A stretch of DNA of 64,000 bases from Pseudomonadota bacterium (GTDB lineage: Bacteria > Pseudomonadota > Gammaproteobacteria > Burkholderiales > Rhodocyclaceae), in contig JAPLQT010000038.1 of NCBI GenBank assembly GCA_026399515.1, positions 31,974 to 95,973 on the forward strand, read 5' to 3'. The translations under genes were made by a program, and so were the position numbers. This document shows, piece after piece, positions 14,802-22,883 of this stretch; within the stretch, counting starts at the first letter, position 1, and every line of letters begins with the position of its first letter. The notes under the pieces were generated by a model that had not been told where the DNA came from, did no database searches, and saw only the letters and a list, made by a program, of their open reading frames with translations.

Positions 14802-15698
14802 TCAGCCGCCGATCAACTCGACGAGTTCCGCCAGGGATTGTTCGGCTGTCTTGCCCGATGTTTCCAGCACCGCGTCGGCCTCGTTGTAGAGGGCGGCGCG
14901 GCCGGTCAGGATGCGTTGCAGATCCTCCATGGCTTCCTGGTTGCCGCCCATCGGCCGCGTGTCGCCCTGAGCCATGACGCGGGCCATGTGCTCGTCGGGC
15001 GTGGCCTTGAGCCAGATCGTGTAACAGGAGGAGAGGAGCAGGTCGAAGGTGGCGGGTTCCGAGACGATGCCGCCGCCGGGCGCGAGGACGAAGGCGTCGT
15101 GGCTTTCGATCAGCGATTCCAGGCTGCGCTTTTCGTAGCGCCGGTAGGCGGCCTGGCCGTAGAGGGAGAAAATTTCGTGGATCTGGGTGCAGGTCTCGCG
15201 CTCGATCTCGCGCGCCAGTTCCAGAAAAGGCACGCCGCGCCGCTGCGCCAGAAGCGAGCCCAGGGTGGTCTTGCCGGCGCCGCGCAAGCCGATCAGGGCG
15301 ATTCGCCGGCGCCGGTCGGTCTCGCCGCTGCCGTCGAACTCGGCCATCAGAAGATTGCGCGCCCGCGCCAGTTTCTTGGCGGGCAAACGCGAGAGAAACT
15401 GCGTGAGCAAGGTCAGTTCGACCGGTTGTTCGGGCGCCTCGCTGACCAGTTCCGGCAACGGGTTGCCGAGCGCCTCGGCGATCTGGCGCAGCAGGATGAT
15501 GGAGATGTTGCCGTGTCCGGTCTCGAGCTGCGCCAGATAACGCTCGGAAACGCCGGAGTCCTGGGCCAGGAGTTTGCGCGTCATGCCGTGGCGCGCCCGC
15601 AACACCCGGATGCGTTCGCCCAGGACGCGCAGGTAGTCGTTCTCGGCGGCGCTCAGATCCGGTCGCTGTAGTTTCTCGTCACTATCTTTCCTGGCCAT
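14802..15698 (-). CDS. boxR: Transcriptional regulator BoxR (HTH plus shikimate kinase-like domain)
   Basis: This is a repressor of benzoate degradation genes that is released by benzoyl-CoA. The 298-aa protein has an XRE-type helix-turn-helix at about residues 25-85 (LLAQDSGVSERYLAQLETGHGN). A linker and a C-terminal shikimate kinase-like domain follow, with the P-loop GLRGAGKTT at 137-145. This fusion is the hallmark of BzdR/BoxR. It is divergent from the flavodoxin-ligase operon, with 181 bases between the starts. A -10 hexamer TATAAT lies at 15759-15754 on its strand. TGCA boxes in the shared region suggest it controls itself and the operon. Confidence 0.93.
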   Translation of the reverse strand: MARKDSDEKLQRPDLSAAENDYLRVLGERIRVLRARHGMTRKLLAQDSGVSERYLAQLETGHGNISIILLRQIAEALGNPLPELVSEAPEQPVELTLLTQFLSRLPAKKLARARNLLMAEFDGSGETDRRRRIALIGLRGAGKTTLGSLLAQRRGVPFLELAREIERETCTQIHEIFSLYGQAAYRRYEKRSLESLIESHDAFVLAPGGGIVSEPATFDLLLSSCYTIWLKATPDEHMARVMAQGDTRPMGGNQEAMEDLQRILTGRAALYNEADAVLETSGKTAEQSLAELVELIGG

Positions 15699-15730
15699 TC
15701 AAGAGTCCTTAGGCGGGTTTGATGTCTGCG

Positions 15731-15836
15731 TGCGAGTGCTTGAGGGTTGATGAATTATACTGCTTTGGTTCGGAATATATTGCACTTTGGCGAATCGGTG
15801 TTAGGATTATGGTTATCGATTTTGCCGACCACTGCA
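15731..15836. promoter_or_regulatory. Divergent boxR / ligase-operon control region with TGCA boxes
   Basis: Exact TGCA boxes occur at 15781-15784 and 15833-15836. Near matches sit at strict 10-base steps upstream of the first: TGCG 15731, TGAA 15751 and TGCT 15761. On the minus strand a TATAAT (15759-15754) is the likely boxR -10. A plus-strand promoter is less clear; TTGCAC (15780) with TAGGAT (15802) at a 16-base spacing is one candidate overlapping the first box. Binding by BoxR is inferred from the known TGCA preference of the family. Confidence 0.5.
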
Positions 15837-15879
15837 ACGGGTTCGGCCTGACTCACCCCTCTCGATCAAGGCGAAACGA

Positions 15880-16341
15880 ATGCACCTGACCATACTCGTG
15901 GGCACCATGACCGGCACAGCCGAACTGGTGGCCGAAGAAATCCAGACCGTACTCGAAGCCGATGGCCATGGCGCCGACATCAAGCTCATGGATGGGCTGG
16001 ATTCCGCGGTATTCCAGCCCGATGGTCCCTATTTGATCGTGACTTCCACTTACGGCCAGGGTGATGTTCCGGACAACACCCGTGCGCTGATGGATTCGCT
16101 GGAGCGCAGCAAACCGGATCTGTCCAAGGTGCGCTACGGCATCTTTGCGCTGGGCGATCGCACCTATACCGAGACCTTCTGCCTGGGCGGCAAGCAATTC
16201 GACGCGATGTTGCGCGACCTGGGCGCGCAACGCGTTGGCGAGATCCTCATGCACGACGCCAGCGCCGGAACCATGCCGGAAGAGGTGGCGCTGGACTGGA
16301 TCCCGGGATGGCTGAGTCTTTGCGAGGAGAGCCTCGCGTGA
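15880..16341 (+). CDS. Flavodoxin / MioC-like FMN protein
   Basis: This is a 153-aa flavodoxin-fold electron carrier. The FMN phosphate loop is seen at residues 8-15 (GTMTGTAE). The isoalloxazine-contact loops follow: TSTYGQGDVPDN near 54 and ALGDRTYTETFC near 90. It is the first gene of the ligase operon and overlaps the next gene by four bases. Its position next to boxR and the benzoate-CoA ligase suggests it supplies electrons to an enzyme of the pathway. Whether it could stand in for or assist the missing BoxA is speculation. Confidence 0.87.
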   Translation: MHLTILVGTMTGTAELVAEEIQTVLEADGHGADIKLMDGLDSAVFQPDGPYLIVTSTYGQGDVPDNTRALMDSLERSKPDLSKVRYGIFALGDRTYTETFCLGGKQFDAMLRDLGAQRVGEILMHDASAGTMPEEVALDWIPGWLSLCEESLA

Positions 16342-16802
16342 CGTCGCTCGATGCGTTCACCAGCCGGGTCGCCGAAGTCACGGCGACGATCGCCGGTCTG
16401 CCGTTGGACAAGACTTTGGAGCAACGTCTCAACGCCGAATTTCCCGCCGGCGGAACATTCTTCCGTGACATACGCAAGGCCTGCGAGGAAGCCATTGCCG
16501 CCGGCTGGATGTGCCAGCAGGGCGAGGGTTCGCGCAAGTTCGGCCGCATCGTCCAGCCCGGAGCCGCGACCCATAACTTCAGCATCGACGTGGTGGACAT
16601 TACGGACCTGGTCGGACCGCACCACCGCCATCCCACCGGCGAGATCGACATGATCATGCCGCAGACGCCCGGCGCGCGCTTCGACGGCCGCGACGAGGGC
16701 TGGCTGGTCTATCCACCCGACAGTGCGCATCGGCCGACGGTCAGCGACGGGCGGGCGCTCATTCTGTATTTGTTGCCAAACGGCGAAATCGAATTCAGCT
16801 AA
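16338..16802 (+). CDS. DUF4863 protein (hydroxylaminobenzoate lyase-like cupin)
   Basis: The best start is GTG at 16338, overlapping the flavodoxin stop as GTGA with GAGGAG 8 bases upstream. An ATG at 16308 would overlap more and adds sequence without similarity. The 154-aa protein has a cupin-like metal-binding stretch, GPHHRHPTGEIDMIMP at about residue 93. The family is related to the PnbB lyase that acts on 4-hydroxylaminobenzoate. In benzoate clusters its role is unknown to me; a detoxifying or CoA-ester proofreading function is possible. Operon position between the flavodoxin and benzoate-CoA ligase (24 bases to the next gene) ties it to aromatic acid metabolism. Confidence 0.75.
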   Translation: MTSLDAFTSRVAEVTATIAGLPLDKTLEQRLNAEFPAGGTFFRDIRKACEEAIAAGWMCQQGEGSRKFGRIVQPGAATHNFSIDVVDITDLVGPHHRHPTGEIDMIMPQTPGARFDGRDEGWLVYPPDSAHRPTVSDGRALILYLLPNGEIEFS

Positions 16803-16826
16803 AGTCAATATGCCAAGGAGATAGAG

Positions 16827-18458
16827 ATGGGCTACGAGGTTTCCACTGCGGATCATGATGTAAATCCCCCCCAGGTGCATATTCCTCGTAACTACAACGC
16901 CGCCGACGACCTGCTCGGACGCAATCTCCAGGCCGGTCGAGGCGGCAAGCTGGCGGTCTGCGACGATCAGGGCGAATACACCTATAGCCAGGTTGCCGAG
17001 CGCGTCAGCCGTTTCGCCAACGTGCTCGGCGGGCTCGACGTGGGCATGGAGGCGCGGGCCTTCGTCGCGCTCTACGACACCATCGACTTTCCCACCGTCT
17101 TCCTCGGCTGTATCAATGCCGGCGTGGTGCCTATCGCCGCCAATACGCTGCTCACCACGGCGGATTACGAATTCATGCTGAACGACAGCCGGGCATCGGT
17201 GCTGATCGTTTCGACCGGGCTGCTGCCGGCCTTCCAGACGCTGCTATCGAACGCTCCCTACCTCAAGCACGTGATCGTCTCCGGCGGCGGCGATTCGGTT
17301 TTGGCGGCCGGTCAACTGCGACTCGCCGACTTGATGGCGCAAGCCTCGCCCGAGTTCGCGACAGCCCCCACCACGGCCGACGATATCTGCTTTTGGCTGT
17401 ATTCCTCCGGCTCGACCGGCAAGCCCAAGGGCACGGTGCATATCCACAGCAGCCTGATCCTGACGGCGGAACTGTACGCCCGGCCGGTACTGGGCATAGT
17501 CGAAGACGACGTGGTGTTCTCAGCGGCCAAGCTGTTCTTCGCCTATGGTCTGGGCAACGGCCTGACCTTTCCGTTTTCGGTCGGCGCCACAGCGGTGCTG
17601 ATGGCCGAACGTCCGACGCCGGCATCGGTGGGCCGCGTGTTGCGCAAATACCAGCCGTCGATCTTCTACGGCGTGCCCACCCTGTATGCCGCCATGCTGG
17701 CCAGTCCGGATCTGCCGCGCCGCGACGAACTACCCAAGCTGCGCCGCTGCACCTCGGCCGGCGAGGCGCTGCCGGCCGACATCGGGCGGCGTTGGCAGGA
17801 GCATACCGGCGTCGACATCCTCGACGGCATCGGCTCCACCGAAATGCTCCACATCTTCCTTTCCAACCGCCCCGGCGATGTGCGCTACGGCAGCACCGGC
17901 AAGCCGGTGCCGGGCTACGAGATCCGCCTGGTGGACGAGGCCGGCCAGCCGGCGGCGCGCGGCACCATGGGCGAATTGCAGGTGAATGGGCCGAGCGCGG
18001 CGATCATGTACTGGAACAATCGCGAGAAGACCCTGGCGACCTTCCAGGGGCCATGGACCCGCTGCGGCGACAAGTATGTCCAGGACGAGGACGGCTATTT
18101 CATTTACTGTGGGCGTTCCGACGATATGCTCAAGGTGTCCGGCATCTATGTCTCGCCCTTCGAGGTGGAGGCGGCGCTGATGACCCATCCGTCGGTGCTC
18201 GAAGCGGCGGTGATCGGGGCGAACGACGAACAGGACCTGATCAAGCCCAAGGCCTATGTCGTGCTCAAGAACGGCATCCAGCGTACACCGCAACTGGTCG
18301 AGGAACTCCAGGCCCATGTCAAGACCAAGCTGGCGCCCTACAAGTATCCGCGCTGGGTGGAATTCCTCGATGAACTGCCGAAGACCGCCACCGGCAAGAT
18401 CCAGCGCTTCAAGCTGCGTGGACAACGTCAAGGCTCCTTCGCCGCACCGGGCGCTTGA
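16827..18458 (+). CDS. bclA: Benzoate-CoA ligase
   Basis: This AMP-forming ligase activates benzoate to benzoyl-CoA, the entry step for BoxB. It is 543 aa, the usual length. Motifs in order are the P-loop YSSGSTGKPKG (about residue 191), the aromatic pocket segment FFAYGLGNGLTFP (about 235), GIGSTEMLHIF (about 337), the hinge YCGRSDDMLKVSG (about 427), and the catalytic Lys in PKTATGKIQRF near the end. AAGGAG precedes the ATG. The benzoate assignment rests on overall resemblance to Bcl/BadA enzymes and on the boxR context; some relatives also accept fluoro- or hydroxybenzoates. Confidence 0.9.
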   Translation: MGYEVSTADHDVNPPQVHIPRNYNAADDLLGRNLQAGRGGKLAVCDDQGEYTYSQVAERVSRFANVLGGLDVGMEARAFVALYDTIDFPTVFLGCINAGVVPIAANTLLTTADYEFMLNDSRASVLIVSTGLLPAFQTLLSNAPYLKHVIVSGGGDSVLAAGQLRLADLMAQASPEFATAPTTADDICFWLYSSGSTGKPKGTVHIHSSLILTAELYARPVLGIVEDDVVFSAAKLFFAYGLGNGLTFPFSVGATAVLMAERPTPASVGRVLRKYQPSIFYGVPTLYAAMLASPDLPRRDELPKLRRCTSAGEALPADIGRRWQEHTGVDILDGIGSTEMLHIFLSNRPGDVRYGSTGKPVPGYEIRLVDEAGQPAARGTMGELQVNGPSAAIMYWNNREKTLATFQGPWTRCGDKYVQDEDGYFIYCGRSDDMLKVSGIYVSPFEVEAALMTHPSVLEAAVIGANDEQDLIKPKAYVVLKNGIQRTPQLVEELQAHVKTKLAPYKYPRWVEFLDELPKTATGKIQRFKLRGQRQGSFAAPGA

Positions 18459-18490
18459 GCGCAAGTGTTTACGGGCTTGATCGGACCCAC

Positions 18491-19978
18491 ATGAACGCGG
18501 CTGAAATCCTGATTGCGGCGGGCGCCGACGAGCGGATCGCCCTGGAGTGCGGCGAGCGCCGACTCAGCTACGCCGAATTGCGCGACGCGGTGCGCCGCGC
18601 CACGGGTGCCTGGCGCCATCTGGGTCTGCTGGAGGACGAGCGCGTCTTGATCTTCGCGCCGGACGGCATTGCCTGGGTGATTGCTTACCTCGGCGCGATC
18701 GCCGCCGGCGGCGTCGCGGTGGGCCTCAACTCGCGCCTGTTCGAAAAGGAACTGGGCGTCATACTCTCCGAAAGCGGCGCGCGCTTCATCTGCTGCGAAG
18801 CCGGCTCGCTGCCGCTCCTAAATGCTTTATGCGCCAAACTCGAACATCCGCCGCGTATCCTCGAAATGGACGGCGAGGCGTCGGAATGGCAGCGCCTGCT
18901 CGCCTCAGCCCCGGCGCTCGAAGCGGTGCCGCGGCGGCCGGAAGACATGGCCTTCTGGATCTACACCTCGGGCACCACGGGGCGACCCAAGGCAGTGATC
19001 CATGCCCAGCGCATGGTAGACGGCTGCATGGCAGTCGCTCAGGAACTTCTCGGACTGAGCGTCAACGACCGCCTGTATGCATCCTCCAAACTGTTCTTCG
19101 CCTATTCCCTGGGCAACAGCTTGCTCGCAGGATTGCGGCTGGGCGCCACGGTCGTCCTCGACGGCGAGTGGCCCACGGCAGAGCGTGTCGCCGCGATCTG
19201 CGAGCAACACCATCCGACGGTGCTGTTCAGCGTGCCGACCCTTTACCACAAGATCGTCCAGGCGGGCCTGGCGCAACGCCTCAAGGTTGCCGGCGTGCGG
19301 CATTTGGTATCGGCGGGCGAGTCCCTGCCGATGTCGGTGCGCCGGGCGCTGGAGGATGCCACCGGCATCTCCCCGCTGAGCGGTTACGGCACTTCCGAAA
19401 CCTTGGCGCTGATGCTCTATTCCCGCGACGATAACGGCATCTTGCGGCCGACGCCGCTGACCGAGGTGCGCAATTGCGAGGCCATTTCTGAATCGGACAA
19501 GGGCATGCCGCGGCGCTTGTGCTTCAGCCACCCTGCGGTGGCGCTCGGCTACTGGCAGCGACCTGAGGCCCAGACCGATTTCCACGACGGCTGGTTTTCG
19601 CCGGGCGACATGTTCGTGCCGTGCGAACGTGATACGCCCGCCTGGGAATACTCGGGCCGTACCGACGACATGCTGAAGATTTCCGGCCAGTGGGTGAGCA
19701 CCATCGCGGTGGATCAGGCCTTGCTCGCCGCTTGCGGCGACAGCGTGCAGGAACTGGGCAGCGTGGCGCTGAAAAATGCCGAGGGGCTGACGGAAATCGC
19801 CGTCTTCGTGGTGCCGGCCGCTGGCCGCGCGGCGGATGCGCAGGCACGCCTGGCGGCGGGCATCGCGGCGCTGCCGGGCTTCAAGCGGCCACGCCGGATA
19901 CGCCTGATGGAGAGCCTGCCGCGCACCGCCACCGGTAAGCTCCAGCGCAACAAGCTGGCGGGAATGTTGCAGGAGTAA
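18491..19978 (+). CDS. Second benzoate-CoA-ligase-like acyl-CoA synthetase
   Basis: This is a paralogue of the preceding ligase, 495 aa from ATG 18491. A TTG at 18455 overlapping the upstream stop is an alternative start. It keeps the AMP-binding motifs: YTSGTTGRPKA, FFAYSLGNSLLAG, GYGTSETLALML, YSGRTDDMLKISG and the Lys of PRTATGKLQRNK. The P-loop has Ala where the usual Gly follows Lys, as in many active members. It likely activates another aromatic or short acid, such as a hydroxybenzoate. It closes the four-gene operon; no clear terminator follows. Confidence 0.87.
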   Translation: MNAAEILIAAGADERIALECGERRLSYAELRDAVRRATGAWRHLGLLEDERVLIFAPDGIAWVIAYLGAIAAGGVAVGLNSRLFEKELGVILSESGARFICCEAGSLPLLNALCAKLEHPPRILEMDGEASEWQRLLASAPALEAVPRRPEDMAFWIYTSGTTGRPKAVIHAQRMVDGCMAVAQELLGLSVNDRLYASSKLFFAYSLGNSLLAGLRLGATVVLDGEWPTAERVAAICEQHHPTVLFSVPTLYHKIVQAGLAQRLKVAGVRHLVSAGESLPMSVRRALEDATGISPLSGYGTSETLALMLYSRDDNGILRPTPLTEVRNCEAISESDKGMPRRLCFSHPAVALGYWQRPEAQTDFHDGWFSPGDMFVPCERDTPAWEYSGRTDDMLKISGQWVSTIAVDQALLAACGDSVQELGSVALKNAEGLTEIAVFVVPAAGRAADAQARLAAGIAALPGFKRPRRIRLMESLPRTATGKLQRNKLAGMLQE

Positions 19979-20072
19979 AGCTTGGGGATGAACTGGGCAA
20001 CGATTCCAGGAGATGCGACCTTGTTCCAGAAGTTGAGCCGCTGAGCCTTTGGATCGCCACCTAATTCGCAGG

Positions 20073-20663
20073 TTATGTCAGCGCATCGTCTACGAATTGC
20101 AGTCGATCCTGTCCCCAGAACATTTGATCGCCGACAAAAAATGTTGGCGCTCCGAAAACGCCGCGCTCCACTGCTTTGGTCGTGTTCTCCTTCAATCTGT
20201 CTTTGATGGCCTGATCGCCCACTAATCCGACGAATAATTCGGGATCGATTCCGTTGTTCCTAAGGACCTCACCAACCTCATTTGGCAGATTCAGATTGCG
20301 GGGCGCTTCGAACATTGCATTGAAGATTGCCGCAAGATAGCGTTGGAACTCCTCGTCGCTTCGCATCTGCATGGCGACCGCGCCGCGCATCAGATGCAGC
20401 GTATTGATAGGAAAGTGCGGGTTCATCGTCATGTGAACGTTGTAAGTGTTTGCCCAACGTTGCAAGTCCAGCATCGAGTAGCGTCCTTTGGCCGGCACCT
20501 CGATGGGGCTGCGGTTCCCCGTGGCCTGAAATATTCCTCCCAGCAATATCGGCGTCCAAAGAATTGCGGAATTCCGGGCCTTCGCAATCCTGGGCAGCTG
20601 GTGATAAGCCAGATAGGTGTAGGGGCTGCCAAAATCGAACAAGAACTCCACCTGCTTGGTCAT
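20073..20663 (-). CDS. 2-hydroxychromene-2-carboxylate isomerase-like DsbA/kappa-GST protein
   Basis: The family includes glutathione-dependent isomerases of naphthalene and related pathways. From ATG 20663 (GGAG 8 bases upstream) it has 196 aa. The N-terminal thioredoxin strand leads to FGSPYTYLAY, where the Ser is the family's glutathione-activating residue. The C-terminal cis-Pro loop is GVFGAPTFFVGDQMFWGQDRL. It is the last gene of the MarR-MFS-MATE-SDR operon, 26 bases after the SDR. Its substrate is likely an aromatic or conjugated compound that also induces the operon. Confidence 0.87.
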   Translation of the reverse strand: MTKQVEFLFDFGSPYTYLAYHQLPRIAKARNSAILWTPILLGGIFQATGNRSPIEVPAKGRYSMLDLQRWANTYNVHMTMNPHFPINTLHLMRGAVAMQMRSDEEFQRYLAAIFNAMFEAPRNLNLPNEVGEVLRNNGIDPELFVGLVGDQAIKDRLKENTTKAVERGVFGAPTFFVGDQMFWGQDRLQFVDDALT

Positions 20664-20689
20664 GACGCATTCTCCATTGAATGGTTTGC

Positions 20690-21430
20690 TTACCAGCGCT
20701 CGATCCACGGTCTTAGGTCCAGCTCATGGGTCCAGGCATCGCGCGGTTGCGTATGAAGATACCAATAGTTGTCGGCGATGTGATCGGGATTAAGGATCCC
20801 ATCCTGGGCCTTCATCGCATACCTCTCGGGAAAGTTCTCACGGATGAAATCGGTATCGATTGCACCATCGACGATCACATGAGCGACATGGATGTTCTTG
20901 GGACCTAGCTCGCGCGCCATGCTCTGCGCCAAAGCGCGCAGTGCATGCTTCGCTCCCGCAAAGGCGGCAAAGTTGGCTGCGCCGCGCAGACTGGCGGTGG
21001 CCCCTGTATAGATGATGGTTCCACGACCGCGAGCAACCATGCGCTTGGCGACCTCGCGCCCAGCCAGAAAACCACCTAAACACGCCATCTCCCAGATCTT
21101 GAAGTACTTGCGAGCACTTTCGTCGAGAATGCTGCAGGGAACATTGGCGCCAATGTTGAATACCATGACGTCAATCGGTCCAACGTCACGCTCGATCTCT
21201 TCAACCAGTTTGACGACTTCCTCTTCCTTGCGGGCGTCCGAGGCAAAGCCGTGGGCGCGTCCACCATCGCGAACAATCCCCTCGATGAGTGGGGCGAGTT
21301 TTTCTGCACTGCGCCGGGTGGCGCAGGCGATCAGTCCCTCTTTGGCGAAGCGCCTGGCGATCGCACCGCCGGTTGCATCGCCGGCGCCGATGATCAACGC
21401 GGCTTTCGGTTGAACTGGTGTTGAGCCCAT
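20690..21430 (-). CDS. Short-chain dehydrogenase-like protein lacking the catalytic Tyr
   Basis: This is a 246-aa Rossmann protein of the SDR superfamily. The cofactor loop GAGDATGGAIA is at residue 15 and the structural Asn motif appears as NIGAN. At the active site the canonical Tyr-x-x-x-Lys reads Phe-Ala-Gly-Ala-Lys (AAFAGAKHAL), and the upstream Ser position is Ala/Thr. Ordinary SDR proton transfer therefore looks impossible. It may bind NAD(P)H without classical catalysis or use other chemistry. AAAGGA precedes the ATG. It sits between the MATE transporter and the isomerase in one operon. Confidence 0.85.
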   Translation of the reverse strand: MGSTPVQPKAALIIGAGDATGGAIARRFAKEGLIACATRRSAEKLAPLIEGIVRDGGRAHGFASDARKEEEVVKLVEEIERDVGPIDVMVFNIGANVPCSILDESARKYFKIWEMACLGGFLAGREVAKRMVARGRGTIIYTGATASLRGAANFAAFAGAKHALRALAQSMARELGPKNIHVAHVIVDGAIDTDFIRENFPERYAMKAQDGILNPDHIADNYWYLHTQPRDAWTHELDLRPWIERW

Positions 21431-21458
21431 TCGAAGTTCCTTTCGACAAGATGATGAA

Positions 21459-22844
21459 TCAGACCGAACGTACCTTTGGCGGACCCCAGCGCGTCAGAAA
21501 CACAGCAATCGCCGTCGAGGCACCATAGGCAAACATGGATAGGCCGACGAGGGCGAAAATGGTCCATGGTGGCTGCTGCGACTGCGCCAGCCACCATCCG
21601 CCGCAGGCAACCACAAAGAGGCGCACCGTCGCGGCCAGCACCGGTCCAAGTATCCTTCCTGACCCTAGCGACGAAAAGTACAGGCATAGGCCCAACCCGA
21701 AGAACGCATAGCATGGTCCCGCCCAGGCAAAGTACAGACTGGCCATGGCCATTACGGCGGCATTGCTGGTGAACATGCCCGCCCAAAGGTCGGGTCCGAG
21801 GGCGACCAGGAGGCCGATCACGCCCAGGCAGAGAGCCGATATGGCGCCGCCGGTCCAGGCCACGCGGCGCGCACGCTCGACATTGCCGGCGCCGATCGCC
21901 ATGCCGACCATGGGGACGCAGGAAACACCTATGGAAAAGACAACCGGGATCAGGAGGAATTCCAGGCGCGCGCCAATGCCGTAACCGGCGAGAGCCTCGG
22001 TACCAAAATAGGACACCAGCCGGGTCAGTATCAGGATCGTGAGAATCGCCTGCACGGGTGCGATGCAGGCAACCGCGCCAACCTTGAGGATGTCACGAAA
22101 CATTTCCCACCTTAGGTCGGCAAATCGAAACCGGAGCGACACTTTCGCGTTGCCGGATAGCAGATACCATGTGAGAAGCGCAGCACCGCATGCATAAGCA
22201 ACCACCTGACCGAGCGCAATGCCCCGCATTCCCAATTTCGGGAATGGAAAGATGCCGAGGCCAAGTCCTCCTCCAAGGATGATTTGCAGAGCGGCAACGA
22301 GAAACAAGGCGATCGACGGAACCCTCATGTTGCCGCAACCGCGAATCGTCGAGGCAAGAGTGTTGGTCAGCCAAATAGCACTGGCGCCGATGAAAACAAC
22401 GTTGGAATACGCCAGTGCCTCGGCGAGCGCCTCGCCGCTTCCGCCAAGGATGCTGTAAAGGGCTGGGCCGAGCACCAGGAAGAAACAAGTGAAAACGGCA
22501 CCGGTGGTCAAGCCGATCATGGTTGCGTGCAACACCAAGCTTTCGGCGCGTGGCTCGTCTCCACTGCCCAGCGCACGGCTGATCGCCGATGAGATGCCGC
22601 CACCCATGGCGCCCGCGGACATCATCTGCTGAAGCATTACCATCGGAAAGACCAGCGCCATTCCCGCCAACGCGGCGATACCAAGTCGGCCAACGTAAGC
22701 CGTTTCGGCGACGGCGACCAAGGCCGTTGCCAACATCGACAGCATGTTCGGCAGACTTAGGCGAAGCAGCGTTGGAACGATCTGTGCCGTGAGTAGCGCG
22801 CTGGCTGCGCTCGCCGATGGTCGCGGTCGAACAGGAGACGTCAT
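21459..22844 (-). CDS. MATE family multidrug efflux transporter
   Basis: This is a cation-coupled exporter with about 12 membrane helices in two bundles. Typical stretches are LPNMLSMLATALVAVAETAYVG in the first bundle and GIGARLEFLLIPVVFSIGVS in the second. ATG 22844 is preferred over the TTG at 22853. The start is 39 bases after the MFS stop and the SDR follows 28 bases after its end. The association with a MarR repressor suggests export of the inducing aromatic or its product. Confidence 0.9.
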   Translation of the reverse strand: MTSPVRPRPSASAASALLTAQIVPTLLRLSLPNMLSMLATALVAVAETAYVGRLGIAALAGMALVFPMVMLQQMMSAGAMGGGISSAISRALGSGDEPRAESLVLHATMIGLTTGAVFTCFFLVLGPALYSILGGSGEALAEALAYSNVVFIGASAIWLTNTLASTIRGCGNMRVPSIALFLVAALQIILGGGLGLGIFPFPKLGMRGIALGQVVAYACGAALLTWYLLSGNAKVSLRFRFADLRWEMFRDILKVGAVACIAPVQAILTILILTRLVSYFGTEALAGYGIGARLEFLLIPVVFSIGVSCVPMVGMAIGAGNVERARRVAWTGGAISALCLGVIGLLVALGPDLWAGMFTSNAAVMAMASLYFAWAGPCYAFFGLGLCLYFSSLGSGRILGPVLAATVRLFVVACGGWWLAQSQQPPWTIFALVGLSMFAYGASTAIAVFLTRWGPPKVRSV

Positions 22845-22883
22845 GGACGGCAAGCCGGAATCCAGGTCGATGCCAATGTCGGA

